From Planctomycetota bacterium (GTDB taxonomy: Bacteria > Planctomycetota > Phycisphaerae > UBA1845): a stretch of DNA of 38,706 nucleotides. The notes under the pieces are model-generated. The model saw only the letters and a list, made by a program, of their open reading frames with translations, was not told where the DNA came from and did not search any database. The DNA is taken from contig JAKQDH010000056.1 in assembly GCA_029558835.1 (NCBI GenBank), positions 1 to 38,706 on the forward strand, in the 5' to 3' direction. Positions 1 to 7,243 of the stretch are shown here, piece by piece (within the stretch, counting starts at the first letter, position 1; each line of letters starts with the position of its first letter). A program made the position numbers and the translations under genes.

Positions 1-163
1 AAGGAGACTGCCAGCAGTCGTCGCCTGATTACACGAGCCCACCGCGACCCGGCGCGGCAGGTTTACATAGTCACGCGAGTATCATCGCCTCGACACGCGA
101 CCTTACTTTCTCAGCGGAATCAATTGTCAAGAGTTGACCCCATGCATGAGCAAACAGGAACTG

Positions 164-193
164 TTGACATGCGACCCGACAACTCGTTACGAT
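164..193 (+). promoter_or_regulatory. Candidate sigma70 promoter of the repeat-protein gene
   Basis: TTGACA at 164-169, then 18 bp, then TACGAT at 188-193. The start codon ATG at 201 lies 7 nt after the -10 box, so the mRNA may be leaderless or, if translation begins at ATG 237, carry a leader of about 37 nt. Consensus matching only. Confidence 0.4.
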
Positions 194-200
194 ATGCGGC

Positions 201-2558
201 ATGAACACCGTTTCTCAAGGCGATGGAACACTGAACATGGACCACTGGAACCGGCTGGGCGTGTGTCGTCCGCGAAGTCTCGCCACAGTCGCGGCAGTGG
301 TGCTGTTGACCTTCACGGCTGTTGCGCCCCGAGCACATGCAGCGTGCGAACCGACGTGGCTCCCGGGTGAAGGCATTCCGGGAACTGACGGCAACGTGTA
401 CGCGATAACGTCGTGGGACCCGGACGGCCCCGGCCCGCAGTTGGCCGTGCTGGTCGCGGGAGGGACTTTTTCGATTGCCGGCGACGTCGTGGCCAACAGA
501 GTTGCCATGTGGGACGGCGTGTCCTGGGCGCCACTCGGCAGCGGAATGGGTGGCGGAAGTTACTCCGTCGTCTACGCGTTGACGGTGCTACGCTGCGGCG
601 ACCTCATTGCCGGCGGGTACTTCACCACGGCCGGTGGGGTGACTTGCAACCACGTCGCCCGCTGGGATGGAGTGTCCTGGCACCCGCTTGGAGGCGGAAC
701 AACTGGCCGCGTCTATTCCCTGGCGGTGTTGCCCGACGGTAACCTCATCGTGGGGGGCGAATTCACGTACGCGGGCGGCGTGCGCGTGCAATCCGTCGCC
801 CGCTGGGACGGATCATCGTGGGCACCACTCGGACTCGGAACCGATGGTGCGGTCTTCGCACTGACAGTACTGCCTGACGGCGACGTCGTCGCCGCTGGCT
901 CCTTCACTTGGGCCGGCGGTGCAGACGCGAACCACATTGCCCGTTGGGACGGCGCCTCCTGGAGTCCGTTGGGGAATGGGACGAACAACGAAGTTGATGC
1001 ACTGGGCATCCTGCCCACTGGTGAGTTGGTTGCCGCTGGCTTGTTCACTACCGCTGGTGATGGGAGCGCCAACTACGTCGCCCGCTGGGACGGCTCGTCA
1101 TGGACCCCACTGGGAAGCGGGACGGACGGCGGGCTCGCAGCGTTGGCGGTGTCTCCCGATGGCACTCTTGTCGTCGGCGGCTTCTTCACAATGGCTGGGG
1201 ACGAGAGTGCGAACTCTATCGCGTCCTGGGACGGGTCCTCCTGGCACCCGGTCGGGATCGGAGTGGACTACCCCGTACACGCCTTGACAGTCCTGACCGG
1301 CGGCGAGCTGGCCGCTGGGGGGCAGTTCCAAACCTCCGGGGGAGTGGAGTGCTGGCACATCGCCCGCTGGGACGGCTTGTCTTGGAGGCGGCTCGGAAAT
1401 GGGATGACGCGGCGCGTCAACGCTCTGGCGGTCTTGCCTGACGGCGCTCTCGTCGCCGGCGGTCTGTTCAGGGGGGCTGGAGACATAGCCGCGAACTACA
1501 TTGCCCGCTGGGACGGTTCATCCTGGAGCCCGCTCGGGACCGGAATGAGCTCTTCCGTTTGGGCGTTGACCGTGCTGCCCAGTGGTGAGCTGGTCGCTGG
1601 CGGCTGCTTCACTACCGCTGGCGGCGTCGACGCGAACTACATTGCCCGCTGGGATGGAAACGCGTGGACCGCGATTGGGGCGGGGCTGGACGGTGTGGTA
1701 AGCGCTCTGACCGTGCACAACGGCGAGTTGATCGCGGGGGGCAACTTCACGACCGCCGGCGGGGTCATGTGCAACCGAATCGCGGCCTGGGACGGCTCGG
1801 CTTGGCATCCGCTAGGGGATGGAATGGACGAAGCCGTCTACGCCGCCACGGTGCTGGTCAACGGCAACTTGGTTGCCGGCGGCAACTTCACTACGGCCGG
1901 AGGCGTGAGCGCCAACCGGATCGCACGCTGGGACGGCTCGTCCTGGTACCCACTCGAGGGCGGCGTGAATGGCTCGGTCCACGCATTGACGGTGCTGCCC
2001 GACGGAGACCTGGTCGTCGGTGGGTCTTTCACCATGGCCGGGGAGGAGAGCGCGGACTACATCGCCCGGTGGGACGGTTCGGGCTGGGCCCCGCTTGGAA
2101 GCGGCATGACCGGCGGGAGCTACCCTCGCGTCAAGGGCTTGACGGTACTGCCCAACGGAGACCTGTTTGCAGGCGGCGAGTTCACTGCGGCCGGAGGCGT
2201 AAGCGCCAACCACATCGCGCGGTGGGACGGGAGTGTCTGGCACCCGCTGGCCTCGGGTGTGGACGCCGGGGTGAATGCCCTGACGGTCTACCACGGCGAG
2301 TTGGTCACCGGAGGGGACTTCTGGACCGCTGGCGACAACGTCTCGGCCCACTGGGCCCGGTGGGGTTGTCCCTGCGACTTGGACGGCGATGCTGACCTGA
2401 GCTATCCGGATTTCCTGGCGTTTTGTGACAGCTTCGGCACGTGTTACGGCGACGGGTCGGGATACTACAATCCCCGGGCGGATCGCGACGGCGACCACTG
2501 TACTACCTTGGCCGACTATGGGTTATGGCTCGAGTGCTACAATAACGCGCGGCCGTGA
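201..2558 (+). CDS. Secreted protein of 13 WDG-type tandem repeats with a C-terminal dockerin-like domain
   Basis: 785 aa. A signal peptide is clear: basic n-region, hydrophobic stretch around residues 28-42, cleavage motif AHA before AC. ATG 237 (residue 13) is an equally good start. Residues ~104-720 are 13 repeats of about 47 aa, each of the form WDGxxWxPLGxG...ALTVLPxGxLVAGGxFTTAGGxxANxIA, preceded by half a repeat. Such repeats are expected to form beta-propeller or beta-solenoid blades. The last 63 residues carry two calcium-loop motifs (DLDGDADLSYPDF and DRDGDHCTTLADY) and six cysteines, matching the dockerin-like tails common on planctomycete exported proteins. Probably an extracellular or surface-attached protein of unknown ligand. 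It stands alone on the + strand with its own candidate promoter. Confidence 0.85.
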   Translation: MNTVSQGDGTLNMDHWNRLGVCRPRSLATVAAVVLLTFTAVAPRAHAACEPTWLPGEGIPGTDGNVYAITSWDPDGPGPQLAVLVAGGTFSIAGDVVANRVAMWDGVSWAPLGSGMGGGSYSVVYALTVLRCGDLIAGGYFTTAGGVTCNHVARWDGVSWHPLGGGTTGRVYSLAVLPDGNLIVGGEFTYAGGVRVQSVARWDGSSWAPLGLGTDGAVFALTVLPDGDVVAAGSFTWAGGADANHIARWDGASWSPLGNGTNNEVDALGILPTGELVAAGLFTTAGDGSANYVARWDGSSWTPLGSGTDGGLAALAVSPDGTLVVGGFFTMAGDESANSIASWDGSSWHPVGIGVDYPVHALTVLTGGELAAGGQFQTSGGVECWHIARWDGLSWRRLGNGMTRRVNALAVLPDGALVAGGLFRGAGDIAANYIARWDGSSWSPLGTGMSSSVWALTVLPSGELVAGGCFTTAGGVDANYIARWDGNAWTAIGAGLDGVVSALTVHNGELIAGGNFTTAGGVMCNRIAAWDGSAWHPLGDGMDEAVYAATVLVNGNLVAGGNFTTAGGVSANRIARWDGSSWYPLEGGVNGSVHALTVLPDGDLVVGGSFTMAGEESADYIARWDGSGWAPLGSGMTGGSYPRVKGLTVLPNGDLFAGGEFTAAGGVSANHIARWDGSVWHPLASGVDAGVNALTVYHGELVTGGDFWTAGDNVSAHWARWGCPCDLDGDADLSYPDFLAFCDSFGTCYGDGSGYYNPRADRDGDHCTTLADYGLWLECYNNARP
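510..2360 (+). repeat. Tandem ~141-bp repeats inside the secreted repeat protein
   Basis: The 13 protein repeats are visible at DNA level: the block around cgctgggacgg recurs roughly every 141 bp. Units 1 and 12 are longer by about four codons (GGSY insertions) and unit 9 is one codon short, which fits expansion by duplication followed by divergence. Confidence 0.8.
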
Positions 2559-2606
2559 GGGGCGGGGAGCAAGGGCTCGCTTCGCGCGGCAGAGGGGCGG
2601 GCGGGG

Positions 2607-2686
2607 GAATGCAGAATGAAGGCAGAATGCAGAAAGGGCTGCGCACGCCCTCTGCCTTCTGAATTCTACCTTCTGCCTTCTGGATT
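2607..2686. repeat. Palindromic element E, copy 1
   Basis: Left arm has gaatgcagaatgaaggcag, right arm has the complementary ccttctgccttctg words, giving a long imperfect hairpin. A second copy with the same organisation lies at 25037-25120. Confidence 0.6.
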
Positions 2687-2800
2687 CGTGGGGCATCGCG
2701 TGTTGACGAAGTCTGAATCTCCTCAACGCCTTGAAGTCCCTGACATGACCCCCCTCCCTTCCAGGGAGGAGTGCGGAGAGGGTCGGATCCCGGGAGTATT

Positions 2801-2837
2801 CCCCCTCACCCTACCCTCTCCCCCGAGGGGGAGAGGG
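2801..2837. repeat. Palindromic element F, copy 1
   Basis: CCCTCACCCTACCCTCTCCC followed by the complementary GAGGGGGAGAGGGG. Copy 2 lies in opposite orientation at 31331-31366, upstream of the tRNA gene. Confidence 0.55.
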
Positions 2838-2879
2838 GTTCCGTTAGGCGCTCTTCGAACGCGGCTCGTCCGCAGCCTG

Positions 2880-3098
2880 TTGCGTCTGCCCGTGACGCTG
2901 GCCGTGCTGCTCATCCGCGGCTACCAGGGGATGATCCGGCCGTTCCTGATCGGCACGTGCAAGTTCTGCCCGACGTGCAGTGAGTACGCCATCGAGGCCC
3001 TGCGCCGGCACGGGTTGCTACGGGGCTCGTGGCTGGCCCTGCGGCGGGTCTTGCGCTGCCGCCCGTTCACGCCCGGCGGGTACGACCCGGTCCCGTAA
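2880..3098 (+). CDS. yidD: Membrane protein insertion efficiency factor YidD
   Basis: About 73 aa. The core is a strong YidD match: IRGYQGMIRPFLIGTCKF, then CPTCSEYAIEALRRHG, then RCRPFTPGGYDPVP at the C-terminus. YidD is a small inner-membrane-associated protein that assists the YidC insertase. The frame is open from ATG 2616, with ATG 2745 and GTG 2892 as other options, but the upstream part crosses repeats E1 and F1 and the family is normally 70-85 aa, so TTG 2880 is chosen as an approximate start. The usual rpmH-rnpA-yidD-yidC neighbours are absent; yidD is isolated here. Confidence 0.85.
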   Translation: MRLPVTLAVLLIRGYQGMIRPFLIGTCKFCPTCSEYAIEALRRHGLLRGSWLALRRVLRCRPFTPGGYDPVP

Positions 3099-3230
3099 CG
3101 CCACCTCCCCCCGGCGCTATCCGCGCGGGGCCCTCCGGCGGCCACGCCCGCACACCTCACCTCAGCCCGCCCAGACGACGATGGAAGGTAGTAGTGGCCG
3201 CGGCCCCGGTGCCGGTTCCGGTGGAACGTA

Positions 3231-3359
3231 CGTATCCAGCGTGTCGGTCCGGAGAGGGTGCCATGCTTTCCCGCCACAGCAGTCGCGGGAAAGCATGTTC
3301 TTCCGCGCAACGGCACGCCCACCCCCGCCTGCGGCGGGTGGGGGCATGGCACCCACGCT
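3231..3359 (+). repeat. Palindromic element A, copy 1
   Basis: About 130 bp with nested hairpins: CATGCTTTCCCGC...GCGGGAAAGCATG, then CCCACCCCCGCC...GGCGGGTGGGGG and a terminal GGCATGGCACCCACGC. A copy in the opposite orientation interrupts the nucleotidyltransferase gene at 10894-11025 with high identity through the hairpin parts. Confidence 0.75.
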
Positions 3360-3370
3360 CGACAGGTACG

Positions 3371-5176
3371 ATGGAACCCGGTGCAAGGTCGCTGCCGGAC
3401 GCGTCCCCAATGCCGGCCGGAGGCTCGACGTTGAATACGGTGGCGATCAACCCCTGCGTACCGAGCCGCAGCGCCGGGGCCCCCTGCGGCGGCGAAACTC
3501 ACGCCGCCCGTACGGCACCGCCCGAACGACCGGACGCCGGGCTGCTCGACCGAACCAGGCCCGCCCGCCCGGCGGAGGCAACTGAGCGCCCCCACCCCGG
3601 CGCGGCTTACGCCGAGGTCGCGCGGGCCTGTGCCGGACGCTGGCTTCGACTGCTCGAAGCCACCCCTTGGTTGCCCGACGCTTCCGCGGTCGAGGGTTCT
3701 TCGAGGACCGCGGCCGCCCCCACGGACCGCCACCTGGCGGCCACACTGGGGCTGGGCCTGCTGACGCAGATCGACCCCGACCAGTCGGGCAACGCCTACC
3801 TTGCCTTTCGCGTGCGGGCGGCGTTGGTGGGTTGGCAACTCGGACTGGGGGGCGACGGTCGGCCGGCGTGGGCGCGGTTGCGGCCACCCGGCGCGACTGC
3901 GGTCGAGGCAAGCGCGCTAATCCTCCTGCTGGCCGACGCGCCGGCGTATCAAACCCCCGAGCTACTTGGTGACATGGCGCGACACTTGCCGTGGCTGGCC
4001 AAACGTCCACCCGCGGCCTGCTGGCGCGAGGCGGCAGCCGTGCAAGCCTTGGCCGACGGCGGTATGTTGCTGCGCGACGGTCGGCTCTTCGGCGAGGCCC
4101 GCACCCGCCTGTCCCGGCTGCTTCAGCGGCAAAACCCGGAAGGCTGGTTTCCGGAACGTGGTGGCGCCGACCTGGGTCGGCTGAGCCGGACAATCGACGC
4201 CCTGGCCCGCCTGTACGTCGAGTACTGCTGGGACGAACTGGCCGAGCCCTTGAACCGGGCCGTCGGTTTCCTGGCCTGTTTCGTCGATCCTGACGGCAAC
4301 GTCGGCGGCTGCTACAACTCCCGCGGCAGCGTCTTCGCCAACCCTTACGGCTTCGAGTTGCTCGCCCGTGATTGCCCTGCCGCGGCCGCCCTGGCACGCA
4401 TCGCCCGAAGCCGCTGCCTGCACTTCGCCGCCCGGCGGCTGCCCGGATGGGATGAGGAACTCGCGGCGCATCTGGGGGCGTCCCACGCGCTGGCGGCCGT
4501 GCACGCGGTGACCGACCTGCCTGAGGAGTTGCCACCGCCATCGTCGGAACCGGAGACACACTTCGTGCGGGCCGGCTTGTCGATCTTCCGCCGTCGGTCC
4601 TACTTCGCCGTCGTCAACCGACGCCAAGGGGGCGCCGTCACCGTCACTTGGCCCGAGACGGGTACACGCCTTGAAGATGCCGGGGTGACGGTCGTGGCTC
4701 CTCACGCTATCCTCCGCCCAACTTGGGCGCCTGGAACGCCGGACAGCCGGATTGCGGGCACGCGGATCACGGTCCGTGGAGCGCTCCGCGCCACTTCGCC
4801 CCGCGTCACTCGCTGGTCACGCCTGGAGCGCTGGATCGGGCGGGCAACCCGCGGGCTGCGAGCGGTCCTGACGCTCGGACGCGGTCGAGCACACCCGCCC
4901 GGGAGGCAACCCGGTGTGGGCTGGTGGTCCGCCCCGAGTTACCACCGCGAATTCACCTTCCTCGACGACACGGTCGAGGTGCGGGATGACATCCGCCTCC
5001 CCCGGCCGTGCCAAGCCGTCGTTTGCCAGACGGCAGGCGACTGGGGTACCGGTTCCGCGCCCGACCTCGTGCCGCACCGCACGCCTGACTTTGTGCCACT
5101 GATCATCGACGGTGCCCGGCACGTTGCGATTCGTCGCACCTACCGCGGCGGACGCCTCGTCCCCAGGATCGACTGA
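3371..5176 (+). CDS. Large toroid-plus-beta-sandwich protein, heparinase II/III-like or polysaccharide-lyase-like (tentative)
   Basis: 601 aa from ATG 3371; ATG 3410 is also possible. The frame is open further upstream but runs through repeat element A, so earlier starts are unlikely. The N-terminal two thirds is alpha-helical and alanine/leucine-rich, with EGWFPERGGADLGRLSRTID near residue 257, a pattern seen in alpha/alpha-toroid proteins of polysaccharide clusters. The last ~160 residues are beta-rich (YHREFTFLDDTVEVRDDI), as in a C-terminal beta-sandwich. No signal peptide is evident. The fold resembles heparinase II/III-type lyases, but no catalytic set can be named with confidence, so the activity is open. 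Proximity to glycosyltransferase genes fits a polysaccharide role; that part is inference. Confidence 0.6.
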   Translation: MEPGARSLPDASPMPAGGSTLNTVAINPCVPSRSAGAPCGGETHAARTAPPERPDAGLLDRTRPARPAEATERPHPGAAYAEVARACAGRWLRLLEATPWLPDASAVEGSSRTAAAPTDRHLAATLGLGLLTQIDPDQSGNAYLAFRVRAALVGWQLGLGGDGRPAWARLRPPGATAVEASALILLLADAPAYQTPELLGDMARHLPWLAKRPPAACWREAAAVQALADGGMLLRDGRLFGEARTRLSRLLQRQNPEGWFPERGGADLGRLSRTIDALARLYVEYCWDELAEPLNRAVGFLACFVDPDGNVGGCYNSRGSVFANPYGFELLARDCPAAAALARIARSRCLHFAARRLPGWDEELAAHLGASHALAAVHAVTDLPEELPPPSSEPETHFVRAGLSIFRRRSYFAVVNRRQGGAVTVTWPETGTRLEDAGVTVVAPHAILRPTWAPGTPDSRIAGTRITVRGALRATSPRVTRWSRLERWIGRATRGLRAVLTLGRGRAHPPGRQPGVGWWSAPSYHREFTFLDDTVEVRDDIRLPRPCQAVVCQTAGDWGTGSAPDLVPHRTPDFVPLIIDGARHVAIRRTYRGGRLVPRID

Positions 5177-5430
5177 CACGCAGACCCGGCAGCCCCCGCG
5201 CCCCCATCTCGCGCCCCGCCGCTTTCGGCGTGGTCGTCAAGCGCCTCCGCAATCCCCAGGTTCCAGGCCTCCGGCTGTAGCATACTTCGCCGAGTCCGAT
5301 CTTTCTCGGCTTATCTATGTTTCCAAACAGAAATGAGCATAGTAAACATGGGGAGAAAGGGACGACTGCACCGTCCCGTCTCAGCGACGCGGTTAACGAT
5401 AATTCAATCGAGAAGATAGGGAATATTTGC
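5177..5430. other. Relatively AT-rich intergenic region upstream of the ncRNA promoter
   Basis: No gene seen. It includes a short inverted repeat CCGAG...CTCGG near 5290-5310 and GGGACG...CGTCCC near 5361-5378. From about 5280 to 5460 it is clearly less GC-rich than its surroundings, as expected of a promoter region. Confidence 0.4.
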
Positions 5431-5459
5431 TTGACACGGTAAGAGCGTGGCGGTATTTT
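5431..5459 (+). promoter_or_regulatory. Strong sigma70-type promoter of the candidate ncRNA
   Basis: TTGACA at 5431-5436, exactly 17 bp, TATTTT at 5454-5459. It is the closest consensus match noticed in the window and is followed by no good reading frame on the + strand. Confidence 0.65.
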
Positions 5460-5465
5460 GAGCAC

Positions 5466-5690
5466 ACCGTTTGGTGGTTGGCGCGGACTGGGCGACGTTC
5501 CCTTCTTCGCTAGTCAATCAAGCGGGAGGGGAAAGACCATCTATCCGCGGTGCGCCGACCGGGAGGGGTCGGCGGGGCGGGCGAGAGTGGCGTGCTCCGC
5601 CCGCTGGGACGAAACGCAGATCGAGGAGGGGAAGAGGGCAGCCGGCATCACGCTCCCGTTACCCGGGGGTGCGAGGCCGGTTGTTTTTTG
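5466..5690 (+). ncRNA. Candidate structured non-coding RNA of about 225 nt, identity unknown (6S-like possible)
   Basis: The start is placed about 7 nt after the -10 box. Visible structure: an 11-bp long-range helix with two G-U pairs between 5498-5508 (TTCCCTTCTTC) and 5623-5633 (GAGGAGGGGAA); inside it a perfect 8-bp hairpin 5553-5560/5567-5574 and a 7-bp plus 3-bp hairpin 5577-5604; then a terminator. There is no plausible coding frame with a ribosome binding site. A closing stem enclosing a large open region with stems, and a length near 200 nt, would suit 6S RNA, but no sequence signature proves this. RNase P, tmRNA and SRP RNA signatures were looked for and not found. It ends just before the 3' end of the convergent dehydrogenase gene. 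Confidence 0.5.
5641..5689 (+). terminator. Rho-independent terminator of the candidate ncRNA
   Basis: Outer stem GCCGGC (5641-5646) with GCCGGT (5676-5681), inner stem CGCTCCC (5651-5657) with GGGTGCG (5667-5673), and a T6 run at 5684-5689. The opposite strand lacks a T-run, so it acts only on + strand transcription. Confidence 0.6.
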
Positions 5691-5695
5691 TGCCT

Positions 5696-6613
5696 TCACC
5701 CCGCCGTGCCACCAGGTGGCATCCCGGCAGGCGAACGGTTTCGGTCCGAGAGGCGTTCAAGTGTCTTGAGGATTGTCTGGGTCCCTTCGCGTCCCTCTCC
5801 GGCGGCCTGCGCGGCCGCCAGGAGTTGGCTGACGAGCGTGCTTCCCGGCAGAGCCACCCCACCAGCCGAGGCCGTGGCGAGCGCAATCCGCAGGTCCTTC
5901 TGCTGCAAATCCACCATGAACATCGGGGCAAAGTCGCGCCGGAGCATCCGGGGCCCGAGATTGTCCACCGCCCAGGACCCGGCGGCCCCTTTCGAGACCG
6001 CCTGCAGCACGACGTTGGGGTCCAGCCCGACGCCGCGGGCGAAGACCAACGCCTCCGCCACAGCCAGGAGGTTCAGGCCGCAGATGATCTGGTTGCACAG
6101 CTTGGTCAGTTGCCCGGCTCCGACCGGTCCGCAGTGGACGATCGTCTTGCCGATCGCGCGTAAGACGGGCTCCGCTCGGGCGAGGTCGGCGGCCGCGCCC
6201 CCAACCATGATGGAGAGGGTTCCGGCCTCGGCACCGGTCCTGCCGCCGGAGACGGGCGCGTCCAGGAACCTGCCGCCCGCCTGCTCCACTTGGGTCGCCA
6301 CCCGCCGGGCGGTCTCCGGGGCACAGGTGGTCATGTCCATGCAGAGCGTGCCGGGCGTGAGGGCGGAGCAGACCCCGGTCGGACCCAAGTAGACCGCCTC
6401 CACGTCGGGCGAGTCGGTGACGATGGACAGGATGACGTCAACGTTAGCAGCCAGCTCCGCGGGCGATTCCGTCCAGCGCGCCCCGGCGGCCAGCAGGGGC
6501 TCGGCCTTGCTCCGGGTCCGCGAGAAAACGGACATTTGATGCCCCGCCCGCAGCAGGTTGGTGCCGATGGGGGTGCCCATGATGCCCGTTCCGATGAGGC
6601 CGATGGTGCTCAT
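5696..6613 (-). CDS. NAD(P)-dependent beta-hydroxyacid dehydrogenase (3-hydroxyisobutyrate dehydrogenase / tartronate semialdehyde reductase family)
   Basis: 305 aa, full family length. The N-terminal Rossmann fold has the dinucleotide motif GLIGTGIMG at residues 5-13. DAPVSGG at 118-124 is the family's substrate-binding loop, and K171 in GAGQLTKLCNQ is the catalytic lysine position; the all-alpha C-terminal domain follows. These enzymes oxidise beta-hydroxyacids or reduce the semialdehydes in the cytoplasm. Which substrate is used (3-hydroxyisobutyrate, tartronate semialdehyde, succinic semialdehyde) cannot be told from sequence. It is a single gene, divergent from the small peptide gene at 6836 and convergent with the candidate ncRNA. 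GGAG lies 11 nt before the ATG. Confidence 0.9.
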   Translation of the reverse strand: MSTIGLIGTGIMGTPIGTNLLRAGHQMSVFSRTRSKAEPLLAAGARWTESPAELAANVDVILSIVTDSPDVEAVYLGPTGVCSALTPGTLCMDMTTCAPETARRVATQVEQAGGRFLDAPVSGGRTGAEAGTLSIMVGGAAADLARAEPVLRAIGKTIVHCGPVGAGQLTKLCNQIICGLNLLAVAEALVFARGVGLDPNVVLQAVSKGAAGSWAVDNLGPRMLRRDFAPMFMVDLQQKDLRIALATASAGGVALPGSTLVSQLLAAAQAAGEGREGTQTILKTLERLSDRNRSPAGMPPGGTAG

Positions 6614-6764
6614 ACGCTTGTAGACTCCGCGGCGTGCTCAGCGGCATTCGGCCCCCGATCGGGTGTTGCCGGGCCGGTGTGACGCCTCCTCCCAGCACTG
6701 GCAGGACCCCGCGCGGGGCTCGGAACGCCTCGGCGGGCCCAACTTCATCGGCGGGGCGGAGGCT

Positions 6765-6776
6765 CCGATATATCGG
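6765..6776. promoter_or_regulatory. Perfect 12-bp palindrome in the divergent intergenic region, candidate operator
   Basis: CCGATATATCGG is self-complementary and AT-rich at its centre in otherwise GC-rich DNA. It lies between the divergent dehydrogenase and knottin-like peptide genes, 60 nt before the latter. It could be an operator or overlap a -10 box (TATATC). No promoter of good quality is otherwise evident here. Confidence 0.35.
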
Positions 6777-6835
6777 TGTGGTCGCCGCAGGCCCCCGGAG
6801 TGGGGCCGGCGGACCATCCCTGCGCGGATCGTAAC

Positions 6836-7114
6836 ATGAACCGTACGCACCTGACAGACGACGGTACTCCCCGGGCAACTGCCCGAACCGACACGCCCTC
6901 CGGATCGCCGGGACCCACGCGGCGCGATGTGATGCGCGGCGGGCTGAAGCTCGCCTTCGTCGCGCCGGTCGTCACGACGTTCTTCGCGCACCAGGCGTAT
7001 GCGGCCGGCAGCAACCACAGTTGCTACGCGGTCGGTCACGACTGTGACCTGCCCGGTCAGAAGGAGAGTTGTTGCCCAACCCTGGTGTGCCTCACCAACA
7101 AGTGCGTCGGGTAG
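6836..7114 (+). CDS. Small Tat-signal peptide with a knottin-type six-cysteine pattern
   Basis: 92 aa. Residues 28-34 (TRRDVMR) form a twin-arginine motif, followed by the hydrophobic stretch GLKLAFVAPVVTTFF and the cleavage motif AYA (54-56). The predicted mature part is only ~36 residues and holds six cysteines: C63, C70, C79, C80, C85, C90, i.e. C-X6-C-X8-CC-X4-C-X4-C. This is the inhibitor-cystine-knot / O-conotoxin spacing. An exported disulfide-rich mini-protein is therefore likely. The next gene on the same strand is a VKOR-DsbA fusion, a disulfide-forming enzyme, followed by PqqD-like and HprK-like genes often tied to peptide or polymer maturation. No close family is recognised, and toxin, signal or structural roles are all open. 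No clear Shine-Dalgarno; ATG 6836 is the start that gives a compact n-region. Confidence 0.75.
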   Translation: MNRTHLTDDGTPRATARTDTPSGSPGPTRRDVMRGGLKLAFVAPVVTTFFAHQAYAAGSNHSCYAVGHDCDLPGQKESCCPTLVCLTNKCVG

Positions 7115-7243
7115 GAAGAGCGAAACGCGAACAGGGAATAGCGAATGAAGGCCAAACGTACCGACGCGCGGTCGTAGGCGAACGGCGACACACCTGCGAG
7201 GCGGGCGCAACGTGCTCCCTCGCCCGGCAAGGACGCGACCGAA
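7115..7243. other. Intergenic stretch between peptide and VKOR genes
   Basis: About 130 bp without a gene. It begins with gaagagcgaaacgcgaaca and gggaatagcgaatgaaggcc, a low-complexity agcgaa-word run of repeat-like character. No terminator hairpin with a T-run is visible, so co-transcription of the two genes remains possible. Confidence 0.4.

Larger units (their letters stand above)
2559..2879. other. Gene-free stretch with palindromic repeats E1 and F1
   Basis: Between the repeat-protein stop and yidD. It holds element E1 (2607-2686), whose arms are built of gcagaatg and cttctgcc words, and element F1 (2801-2837), a CCCTCACCC...GAGGGGGAGAGGGG palindrome. The yidD reading frame is open through both, but the composition is repeat-like and unlikely to be translated. 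Confidence 0.6.

Noticed and set aside
2616..2879. N-terminal extension of YidD from ATG 2616
   Set aside because: The extension is encoded by repeat elements E and F and exceeds the family's usual length.
3447..4559. 370-codon open frame on the - strand
   Set aside because: Arg/Pro-rich shadow of the toroid-like protein gene.
5466..5690. RNase P RNA, tmRNA or SRP RNA as identity of the candidate ncRNA
   Set aside because: None of their conserved sequence signatures is present and there is no CCA end or tag frame.
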